The notes under the pieces: generated by a model | What the model saw: only the letters and a program-made list of their open reading frames with translations | Databases searched by the model: none | Told to the model about the DNA's origin: nothing | Assembly (NCBI GenBank): GCA_902783305.1 | Contig: CACZQU010000050.1 | Location: 1 to 7,714, forward strand | Length of the DNA stretch: 7,714 bases | Direction: 5' to 3' | Source of the DNA: an uncultured Lachnospiraceae bacterium | GTDB lineage: Bacteria; Bacillota; Clostridia; Lachnospirales; Lachnospiraceae | In this document: positions 1-5,459 of the stretch, in pieces | Layout: each line of letters starts with the position of its first letter | Position numbering within the stretch: position 1 is the stretch's first letter | Position numbers and translations under genes: made by a program

Positions 1-120
1 AAGAGATGCAGGGGGTGCGGAAAGGAGCTTCCCTGGAACTATCCTTACGGAATCTGTGAGGACTGCCATGGGAAAAAAATCGGGTATCGTTTTCGGGACT
101 ATGACCCGTTTTACGGATGA
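1..120 (+). CDS. C-terminal end of a protein with a zinc-ribbon-like tail (5' truncated)
   Basis: The frame starting at base 1 is open to a TGA at 118-120 and encodes the last 39 residues of a gene that begins outside the window. The tail contains two CxxC pairs, CRGC at residues 3-6 and CEDC at 19-22, separated by 12 residues. This is the usual spacing of a small zinc ribbon or rubredoxin-like knuckle. After it comes a basic/aromatic end (GYRFRDYDPFYG). The stop is 20 bases before the exodeoxyribonuclease III start, so the two genes are probably cotranscribed. The body of the protein is missing, so I cannot name the family or function. Metal binding is inferred only from the cysteine pattern. 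Confidence 0.6.
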   Translation, partial: KRCRGCGKELPWNYPYGICEDCHGKKIGYRFRDYDPFYG

Positions 121-124
121 GGGA

Positions 125-133
125 AAGAGGGGA
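125..133 (+). promoter_or_regulatory. Ribosome binding site of the exodeoxyribonuclease III gene
   Basis: The purine-rich stretch AAGAGGGGA lies about 7 bases before the ATG at 141 and matches the anti-Shine-Dalgarno well. It supports 141 as the start. The next gene-internal ATG would remove the conserved WNVNGIRA motif. Confidence 0.6.
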
Positions 134-140
134 ATAGGAT

Positions 141-905
141 ATGAAGCTTGTATCCTGGAATGTCAATGGCATTCGTGCCTGCCTGGAGAAAGGATTCGGA
201 GATACCTTCCGGGCTTTGGATGCGGACGTTTTCTGCCTGCAGGAGACCAAATGCCAGGAGGGGCAGGTCAGTCTGGAGCTCAATGGCTATCACCAGTATT
301 GGAATTACGCAAAAAGAAAAGGATATTCCGGGACGGCTGTCTTTATCCGGCAGGAGCCGCTGGAGGTCTCCTATGGGATCGGAATAGAGGAACACGATCA
401 GGAGGGACGTGTCATCACGCTGGAGCTGGAGCCCTTCTATTTTGTGACGGTCTATACCCCGAATTCCCAGGACGGTCTGAAAAGACTGGACTATCGGATG
501 AAATGGGAAGAGGATTTTCTGGCTTACCTGAAAAATCTGGAGAAAAAGAAGCCGGTGGTCGTCTGCGGCGATCTGAATGTGGCCCACAAGGAGATTGACC
601 TGAAAAATCCTGCTACAAACAGAAAAAACGCAGGCTTTACCGATGAAGAGAGAGCGTGCTTTTCCCGCGTCTTAGAGAGCGGCTTTATCGATACGTTCCG
701 ATATTTTTATCCGGATCTCGAAGGGGCATATTCCTGGTGGTCTTATCGTTTTCGCGCCAGGGAGAAGAACGCAGGGTGGCGGATTGACTATTTCCTGGTG
801 TCCGAAACCCTGAAAAACAGGCTGGAAGAAGCAAGGATCCACTCTGAAATCATGGGATCGGATCATTGTCCGGTTGAACTGGTTCTTGGGGACTGTCCGC
901 AATGA
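141..905 (+). CDS. exoA: Exodeoxyribonuclease III / AP endonuclease (Xth/ExoA family)
   Basis: This 254-residue protein is of normal length for the ExoIII (Xth) branch of the endonuclease/exonuclease/phosphatase fold. Family members cleave the backbone 5' of abasic sites during base excision repair in the cytoplasm, and often have 3'-5' exonuclease and 3'-phosphatase activity. All diagnostic motifs are visible: WNVNGIRA (6-13, with Asn7), LQETK (33-37, metal ligand Glu35), YTPNS (105-109, Tyr105), GDLN (143-146, Asp144/Asn146), [10 protein letters not shown] (212-221) and GSDHCPV (239-245, Asp241/His242). The start is the ATG preceded by a good ribosome binding site. It lies between a zinc-ribbon protein tail (20 bases upstream) and a GH13-like gene (16 bases downstream), a probable operon with no clear functional theme. 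The residue set looks fully active. Only the gene name (exoA versus xth) is a matter of convention. Confidence 0.97.
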   Translation: MKLVSWNVNGIRACLEKGFGDTFRALDADVFCLQETKCQEGQVSLELNGYHQYWNYAKRKGYSGTAVFIRQEPLEVSYGIGIEEHDQEGRVITLELEPFYFVTVYTPNSQDGLKRLDYRMKWEEDFLAYLKNLEKKKPVVVCGDLNVAHKEIDLKNPATNRKNAGFTDEERACFSRVLESGFIDTFRYFYPDLEGAYSWWSYRFRAREKNAGWRIDYFLVSETLKNRLEEARIHSEIMGSDHCPVELVLGDCPQ

Positions 906-908
906 AAA

Positions 909-916
909 TGGGGAGG
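909..916 (+). promoter_or_regulatory. Ribosome binding site that fixes the GH13 start at 922
   Basis: TGGGGAGG (909-916) ends 5 bases before the ATG at 922. The reading frame stays open upstream to a TTG at 874 inside exoA. That earlier start would have no comparable Shine-Dalgarno sequence and would add 16 residues that are simply exoA sequence in another frame, so 922 is preferred. Confidence 0.65.
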
Positions 917-921
917 GTTAT

Positions 922-2838
922 ATGAAAAACAAGCTGATGACAGCTCCGGGGAATCCCACTCTCCCTGGAGCAAACAAGACAGGGGACGGGTATAATTTCA
1001 TGACAGAAGCCCGGGAGGGTGATGAGGTCCGTCTTGTGCTGTATCGGAAAGGTTCCCGGAAACCGGAAGCGACGCTCCTCCTTGATGACACGTGCCGGAC
1101 CGGAAGAGCCTATGCGGTCTTTATTCCTGGTCTGGAGCCGGGAAAGTATGAGTATAATTTTGAAATCAACGGACAGCTGGTACAGGATCCTTATGCCCGG
1201 GCGATCGTGGGCAAAGAGCATTTCGGGACGGTACCGGAGGAAAGACCGGCTCACAGCGTCCGGTGCGCGCTGGAGACAGGAGAGACCTTTGACTGGGAAG
1301 AATCCGATCTGGAAACACCGGATTACCGGGATATGATCCTGTACAAGGTACATGTGAGAGGATATACCAGAGGACTTTCCCGTCTGGGGAACAAAAGGGG
1401 AACCTTTGAAGGACTGAAGGAGATGATCCCTTACTGGAAGGATCTGGGAATCAACGCGGTTGAGCTGATGCCGGCCTACGAGTTTGAAGAGCTTCCCCGG
1501 ATGAAGCCCCAGGACGGCCTTGTCAATATGAAGCAAGCCCCGGCAAAGCTGAATTACTGGGGATATGGACCGGGGCACTATTTCGCCCCCAAAAGCGCCT
1601 ATTGCGCCACGGACAACCCGCAAAGAGAGGTCATGGAGCTGGTCCGTGCCTTGCACAAGGAGAAGATTGCCTGTATCATGGAGTTTTTCTTCCCGAGAGA
1701 GGTTACCCCTTATTTTGTGCTGCAGAGCCTGCAGTACTGGAAGATGAACTACCATATTGACGGATTCCATCTCGTTGGCGAGGGAGCGCCGGTAGAGATG
1801 GCGCTCAGGGACGCCATACTGGCGGATACCCTGATGATGTCGCCCGGGATTGACGTTGATTCGTTTTACCAGGGTGTCATTCCCCGCCGCCGGGTCTATG
1901 CCGAGTATAACAGCGGTTTTCAGGATGACATGCGGCGCTTCCTCAAAAGCGATGAAGGAATGGTGGACAATGCCCGGTACCGCATCGGCCGGTGCGGCTC
2001 GAAGCATGCCGTCATCAACTATATGGCCTGCCAGGACGGTTTTACTATGGCAGACATGACCATGTATAATGAGAAGCACAACGAGGACAATGGAGAGGAG
2101 AACCGGGATGGTACTTCCCTGAACTACAGCTGGAACTGCGGAACGGAGGGGGCAACCCGTAAACAGGCGGTCCGGTCTCTCCGGCTTCAGCAGCTTCGCA
2201 ATGCGTTTTCCCTGCTTCTGCTTTCCCAGGAGGTTCCCATGATTTATGGCGGGGATGAGTTCGGTAATTCGCAGAAGGGCAATAACAATGCCTATTGCCA
2301 GGATAACCCGGTCGGATGGGTGGACTGGAAGGGGGAGACGAAATATGCTTCTCTCAGGGAGTTTGTGAAACAGCTGATTGCGTTCCGCCGGTTCCACCGG
2401 ATCCTTCATATGGGAAATGAAGCGGAGGAAAAGAAATATCAGGGAAGGGGATATCCGGTCATGTCTTTCCATTCGGAAAGAGCCTGGTTCTGCCGCACGG
2501 AGAGCTCAAGCCGCCTTCTGGGTGTTATGTACGCCGGACCTTGTGCCAGACGGGAGGACGGTCAGCCGGACGATTATCTTTATGTCGGATACAATTTTTC
2601 CTGGGATGAAAATACGATTGCCCTTCCGATGCTGAAGGATGGGCTGGTATGGAAGAAGGTCATGGATACCGATGCGGACTCCGCCGGTTTTATCGCTGAG
2701 GGAGGTCCGGATGGAGCAGCAAGCTATGTAAAGGAGATTAAGATGGCGCCCAGGACCGTTCTCGTGATGATCGGATGTAAGCCGGAAGCCGGAGAAACGG
2801 ATGCTGACATGCCTGACAGCTCCGGAGAAAAAGAATGA
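922..2838 (+). CDS. GlgX-like GH13 protein, apparently catalytically inactive
   Basis: This 638-residue protein is related to glycogen-debranching/isoamylase-type GH13 proteins. Residues ~10-95 look like a CBM48 beta-sandwich. Residues ~138-495 form a GH13 barrel with LYKVHVRGYTRG (140-151), GINAVELMPAYEF (176-188), NYWGYGPGHYFAPKSAY (211-227), YNEKHNEDNGEENRDG (382-397) and GDEFGNSQKGNNNAYCQDN (444-462). The C-terminal ~100 residues fit a beta-sandwich domain. Key sites have changed. Region I reads IMEFFFPR (252-259) where DVVYNH is usual. Region II reads DGFHLVGEG (280-288), with Val285 at the nucleophile Asp. Region III is MMSPGID (305-311), with no catalytic Glu. Region IV is ACQDGF (369-374), which keeps Asp372 but has Gln for His. 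Regions I and II are only ~25 residues apart, so domain B is nearly absent. The frame has no lesion. I infer a glucan-binding or regulatory pseudoenzyme; debranching activity is unlikely. It lies 16 bases after exoA and probably shares its transcript. Confidence 0.9.
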   Translation: MKNKLMTAPGNPTLPGANKTGDGYNFMTEAREGDEVRLVLYRKGSRKPEATLLLDDTCRTGRAYAVFIPGLEPGKYEYNFEINGQLVQDPYARAIVGKEHFGTVPEERPAHSVRCALETGETFDWEESDLETPDYRDMILYKVHVRGYTRGLSRLGNKRGTFEGLKEMIPYWKDLGINAVELMPAYEFEELPRMKPQDGLVNMKQAPAKLNYWGYGPGHYFAPKSAYCATDNPQREVMELVRALHKEKIACIMEFFFPREVTPYFVLQSLQYWKMNYHIDGFHLVGEGAPVEMALRDAILADTLMMSPGIDVDSFYQGVIPRRRVYAEYNSGFQDDMRRFLKSDEGMVDNARYRIGRCGSKHAVINYMACQDGFTMADMTMYNEKHNEDNGEENRDGTSLNYSWNCGTEGATRKQAVRSLRLQQLRNAFSLLLLSQEVPMIYGGDEFGNSQKGNNNAYCQDNPVGWVDWKGETKYASLREFVKQLIAFRRFHRILHMGNEAEEKKYQGRGYPVMSFHSERAWFCRTESSSRLLGVMYAGPCARREDGQPDDYLYVGYNFSWDENTIALPMLKDGLVWKKVMDTDADSAGFIAEGGPDGAASYVKEIKMAPRTVLVMIGCKPEAGETDADMPDSSGEKE

Positions 2839-2928
2839 GAGCGGATACCGCCGGCAGCCGCGAAGCGGCGGGTTACGGTTTCCGCCTTTCGCCAGATGTC
2901 AACTTGCTTTTGAAAAAGAGAGGGAAAA
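2839..2928 (+). other. Short intergenic gap with a GC-rich inverted repeat, not a clear terminator
   Basis: CCGCCG (2848-2853) can pair with CGGCGG (2866-2871). An alternative inner stem, GCCGC-gaa-GCGGC, spans 2857-2869. No T-run follows, so intrinsic termination is doubtful and read-through into the DUF5662 gene is likely. I see no promoter in the gap. Confidence 0.35.
2918..2924 (+). promoter_or_regulatory. Ribosome binding site of the GTG-started DUF5662 gene
   Basis: GAGAGGG ends 4 bases before the GTG at 2929. An in-frame ATG at 2896 is followed by a stop at 2911, and no in-frame ATG follows until codon 26, within the conserved N-terminus. The GTG is therefore the best start. Confidence 0.55.
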
Positions 2929-3513
2929 GTGCCGGACAAGAGAAAAAGTGAATTTCATCCGATACGACATTTTTGCACCATTACGGAGCATAAACTCCTG
3001 GTCATGCAGTATTGCTTCAGGGTGGGGCTTTACCGGCAAGGGCTGCTCCATGATCTGTCAAAGTATTCTCCCACAGAGTTCATGGTAGGAGCCAGGTACT
3101 ACCAGGGGAACCGCAGCCCAAACAATGCTGAGCGGGAGGATATCGGAGTCTCGACCTCCTGGCTGCACCACAAAGGCCGGAATCTTCACCACTTCGAGCA
3201 TTGGGTGGATTACGCTCCGGGAAATCCGCGGGTGATCATGGGGGCAAAGATGCCCAGACGGTATATTGTGGAGATGCTGATGGACCGGATCAGCGCGTCC
3301 CGGGTATATAACCGGGAGAATTATACGGATCAGCATCCGCTTAACTACTGGCTGAAGAACAAGGAAAAGCTGTGGTTTATTCATCCGCAGACCGCAAAGG
3401 AGCTCGAAGGACTGCTCAGAATGCTGAGCCATTATGGGGAGGAAAAGACCTTCTGGTTTATCCGGGAGATTTACCTCAAAAAGGGGAGAAAGCCCCGCTG
3501 CCGCAGATGGTGA
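2929..3513 (+). CDS. DUF5662 family protein, putative HD-like metal-binding protein
   Basis: This 194-residue protein starts with GTG. I recognise it from its conserved core as the DUF5662 family, common in Clostridia and of unknown function. The core includes TEHKLLVMQYC (19-29), LYRQGLLHDLSKYSPTEF (34-51), RSPNNAERED (62-71) and WLHHKGRNLHHFEHW (79-92). A histidine/aspartate series (His21, His41-Asp42, His80-His81, Asp119) resembles the H...HD...H...D ligand order of HD-type phosphohydrolases. I infer possible metal binding and hydrolase activity; neither has been shown here. There is no signal peptide or membrane segment, so it should be cytoplasmic. The C-terminus is basic (KKGRKPRCRRW). 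It follows the GH13 gene by 90 bases and ends just before a strong terminator, so it is probably the last gene of the left-hand transcript. Family call fairly sure, function open. Confidence 0.85.
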   Translation: MPDKRKSEFHPIRHFCTITEHKLLVMQYCFRVGLYRQGLLHDLSKYSPTEFMVGARYYQGNRSPNNAEREDIGVSTSWLHHKGRNLHHFEHWVDYAPGNPRVIMGAKMPRRYIVEMLMDRISASRVYNRENYTDQHPLNYWLKNKEKLWFIHPQTAKELEGLLRMLSHYGEEKTFWFIREIYLKKGRKPRCRRW

Positions 3514-3521
3514 CAAAAAGA

Positions 3522-3574
3522 GAGCTGTGAAAAGTCTCACCTCAGACAGGACAGGGATTTTTCACAGCTCTTTT
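3522..3574. terminator. Bidirectional intrinsic terminator between convergent genes
   Basis: GAGCTGTGAAAA (3522-3533) is perfectly complementary to TTTTCACAGCTC (3559-3570), a 12-bp stem with a 25-base loop. TTTT follows on the plus strand (3571-3574). On the minus strand the outgoing arm is followed by CTCTTTTTG, so the hairpin can stop transcription both ways. It begins 9 bases after the DUF5662 stop and ends the plus-strand gene set. It can also serve as a back-up terminator for putP. Confidence 0.85.
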
Positions 3575-3620
3575 ATCATTGACTGCTGTTTCTGAAGGTC
3601 TGCACAGGAATGACTGCCGT

Positions 3621-3660
3621 AAAAAACGGCAGGATGATGCGGTTATCGCTCATCCTGCCG
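3621..3660 (-). terminator. Intrinsic terminator of the putP-like gene
   Basis: Read on the minus strand, CGGCAGGATGA (3660-3650) pairs with TCATCCTGCCG (3637-3627), an 11-bp stem. An inner GCG/CGC extension leaves a small loop. Six T residues follow at once (3626-3621). It lies 56 bases after the putP stop. The 203-base interval 3514-3716 is thus filled mainly by two terminators facing convergent genes. Confidence 0.85.
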
Positions 3661-3716
3661 GGTTGACGTGATCCGGGGTCAGCATGTCGTAACAGTGAAA
3701 TTATGCTCCCTGGGGA

Positions 3717-5249
3717 TCAGTTTACCTCATCAAAGGTTTTCAGTATGCTTTCATCAGGCGCGGGAGTGATCAGGCTGACGACGACATTGATGACCAGGGC
3801 GATCAGGAATGCCGGAAGAAGCTCGTAAATAGCCCATGCACCGCCCATCGGGGCAATGAGATATTTCCAGACAAAGATCATGACGCCGCCGGAAAGAATA
3901 CCTGCAAACGCGCCGTAGCGGTTGGAGCGCTTCCAGAAAAGAGCCAGAAGCATGGTGGGGCCGAAGGCGGCTCCGAATCCTGCCCAGGCAAAGGAGATGA
4001 TCCGGAAGACAGAGCTGTCCGGATTCCATGCCAGGAAGAGGGCGATGACGGCGATGCCAAGGACGGTGCCTCTTGCGGCAATCATTTCTTTCTTTTTGTC
4101 CAGCTTGATCCCGAAGAAATTCTGGGTCATATCCAGCGAGACACTGGATGCCGCGGTCAGCAGCTGAGAGTCAGCCGTAGACATGGTGGCGGCAAGAATT
4201 CCGGCCAGAATCACACCGGCAAACAGGGCAAAGAGCACACCGTGCTGACTCATAATATCGGAGATCTTGATAATGACGGTTTCCGCGTCGGAAGCAGTGG
4301 TAAGGAACGGAATCTTTCCCGCTACAGAAATGCTGTATCCGATCACACCGATGAAAACGGCGATTCCCATGGAAAAGACAACCCATATGGAGGCAACCCT
4401 GCGGGAAAGCGTCAGCTCTTCTTCTTTACGCACAGCCATGAAGCGCAGAAGGATATGGGGCATGCCGAAGTATCCTAATCCCCAGGCCAGGGTGGAGACG
4501 ATACTCAGAAAGCCGAAGCTGCCGGCCTGCCCGGAGGCGGCGTCGTAGCCCTGCGTCAGATTCAGATACCCGGGAAGACTTCTGGCATTGTCGATGACGT
4601 TTCCCATGCCGCCGGCCTGCTTCAGTCCGAAGAAGATAACGACCACCAGAGCGATCGTCATGAAAATGCTCTGAATCAGGTCCGTCGTGGAGACGGCCAG
4701 GAAACCACCCAGGATGGTATAACCGATGATGATCACTGCGCCGACGATCATCGCGGTGTGATAATTTACGCCGAAAAGACTGTTGAACAGGGTTCCTACA
4801 GCCTTGAAACCGGAGGCGGTATAAGGGATAAAGAAAACCAGGATGATCAGTGCGGACACCAGGGAGATCAGATGACGTTTGTCGTCATAGCGCCTGGAGA
4901 AAAAGTCAGGGATCGTGATGGCACCGATGGCGGAGGAATAACGGCGGAGTCTTCTGGCGACCAGAAGCCAGTTGAGATAGGTACCGACAGCCAGACCGAT
5001 AGCGGTCCAGCCGACTTCCGCGACACCCGCGAAGTATGCCAGTCCAGGGAGACCCATCAGCAGGTAACTGCTCATGTCGGACGCCTCAGCACTCATCGCG
5101 GTTACGATTGGCCCCAGACTCCTTCCGCCGATGAAGAAATCATGGGTTGTGGAGCCGGCTCCTTTACGGTTGAAATAAAGCCCGATCAGGAGCATCACGC
5201 ACAGATACACCGCGATAGTGGTTACAATGAGAATTTGTGATGATGTCAT
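3717..5249 (-). CDS. putP: Sodium/proline symporter (SSS family, PutP-like)
   Basis: This 510-residue integral membrane protein belongs to the sodium:solute symporter family, whose PutP branch imports proline with Na+. It has roughly 13 hydrophobic segments from residue ~6 to ~495, matching the 13-TM PutP topology. Family marks are FFIGGRSLG (38-46), SAEASDMSSYLLMGLPG (53-69, with Asp58 matching the essential Na+ site Asp55 of E. coli PutP), and ATMSTADSQLL (354-364, with Ser357/Thr358 matching the Na+-site Ser340/Thr341). The start is the ATG at 5249, because GGAG (5263-5260) lies 8 bases upstream. An in-frame GTG at 5258 touches that Shine-Dalgarno sequence and is too close. The gene is monocistronic, with its own terminator and a palindromic element upstream. 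Proline is the likely substrate by overall similarity, but related SSS carriers move other solutes. Confidence 0.93.
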   Translation of the reverse strand: MTSSQILIVTTIAVYLCVMLLIGLYFNRKGAGSTTHDFFIGGRSLGPIVTAMSAEASDMSSYLLMGLPGLAYFAGVAEVGWTAIGLAVGTYLNWLLVARRLRRYSSAIGAITIPDFFSRRYDDKRHLISLVSALIILVFFIPYTASGFKAVGTLFNSLFGVNYHTAMIVGAVIIIGYTILGGFLAVSTTDLIQSIFMTIALVVVIFFGLKQAGGMGNVIDNARSLPGYLNLTQGYDAASGQAGSFGFLSIVSTLAWGLGYFGMPHILLRFMAVRKEEELTLSRRVASIWVVFSMGIAVFIGVIGYSISVAGKIPFLTTASDAETVIIKISDIMSQHGVLFALFAGVILAGILAATMSTADSQLLTAASSVSLDMTQNFFGIKLDKKKEMIAARGTVLGIAVIALFLAWNPDSSVFRIISFAWAGFGAAFGPTMLLALFWKRSNRYGAFAGILSGGVMIFVWKYLIAPMGGAWAIYELLPAFLIALVINVVVSLITPAPDESILKTFDEVN

Positions 5250-5259
5250 AGCATACACT

Positions 5260-5266
5260 CCTTTAA
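5260..5266 (-). promoter_or_regulatory. Ribosome binding site of putP
   Basis: On the minus strand AAAGGAG (5266-5260) precedes the ATG at 5249 by 10 bases. It directly abuts the GTG at 5258, which argues for the ATG as the start. Confidence 0.7.
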
Positions 5267-5289
5267 TTAGATTATGTTGACTGCATGAG

Positions 5290-5301
5290 CGCGTTAACGC
5301 G
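5290..5301. promoter_or_regulatory. Perfect 12-bp palindrome, candidate operator upstream of putP
   Basis: CGCGTTAACGCG is identical on both strands and is flanked by TGA on the left and TCA on the right, with one extra base. It lies 41-52 bases before the putP start codon in the divergent intergenic region. This is a typical place and shape for a dimeric regulator's binding site. The regulator cannot be identified from this sequence. Confidence 0.45.
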
Positions 5302-5325
5302 TCACAATGCGAAACATCATTCGCT

Positions 5326-5354
5326 ATCTTATCACAAAGACGGAAGGAAGTAAA
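5326..5354 (-). promoter_or_regulatory. Weak candidate promoter for putP
   Basis: On the minus strand TTTACT (5354-5349) and TAAGAT (5331-5326) are separated by 17 bases. Each matches the sigma-A hexamer at four of six positions. Transcription would start near 5319, placing the 12-bp palindrome just downstream, where a bound repressor could block elongation. A CATAAT at 5276-5271 is a rival -10, but it would leave almost no leader. Confidence 0.3.
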
Positions 5355-5389
5355 GTAAAGAAAAGACTGTTTCTTTTGAAGGGAAAGTC

Positions 5390-5398
5390 TGTTATAAT
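5390..5398 (+). promoter_or_regulatory. Extended -10 promoter for the gene at 5460
   Basis: TGTTATAAT fits the extended -10 motif TGnTATAAT with a perfect TATAAT (5393-5398). The -35 region at 17-base spacing (TTTCTT, 5370-5375) is poor, which is common for extended -10 promoters. The predicted start is near 5405, giving a leader of about 55 bases. Confidence 0.6.
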
Positions 5399-5411
5399 CG
5401 TTTACGTTCCG

Positions 5412-5434
5412 CCCGGCCAGCTTTTATGGCCGGG
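5412..5434 (+). other. 8-bp GC-rich hairpin in the leader of the gene at 5460
   Basis: CCCGGCCA (5412-5419) pairs perfectly with TGGCCGGG (5427-5434) around a 7-base loop. It would sit within ~10 bases of the predicted mRNA 5' end and 10 bases before the Shine-Dalgarno sequence. No T-run follows, so it is not a terminator. A role in mRNA stability or translation is possible. Confidence 0.55.
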
Positions 5435-5444
5435 GAAAGATCCG

Positions 5445-5454
5445 AAAGGAGGGG
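5445..5454 (+). promoter_or_regulatory. Strong ribosome binding site setting the start at 5460
   Basis: AAAGGAGGGG contains a full AAAGGAGG core and ends 5 bases before the ATG at 5460. The frame is open back to an ATG at 5307, but that start lacks such a site and lies upstream of the extended -10 promoter. Confidence 0.8.
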
Positions 5455-5459
5455 TAGAG

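Noticed and set aside
874..921. Upstream TTG start at 874 for the GH13 gene
   Set aside because: The added 16 residues overlap the end of exoA and resemble no CBM48 sequence. The ATG at 922 has a good ribosome binding site.
850..2472. A 540-codon open frame on the minus strand opposite the GH13 gene
   Set aside because: It lies wholly antisense to a plus-strand gene with clear family motifs, shows no recognisable domain, and is explained by codon-usage bias leaving the opposite frame open.
2848..2871. GC-rich inverted repeat after the GH13 gene as a terminator
   Set aside because: No T-run follows either arm on the plus strand and the loop pairings compete, so I list it only as an inverted repeat.
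4758..5240. A 160-codon plus-strand frame opposite the 5' half of putP
   Set aside because: It is antisense to transmembrane-coding sequence with clear symporter motifs, and its product is low-complexity and unlike any family I know.
5307..5459. Upstream ATG start at 5307 for the hypothetical gene
   Set aside because: The extended -10 promoter at 5390-5398 and the leader hairpin lie inside this stretch, and a near-perfect ribosome binding site directly precedes the ATG at 5460.
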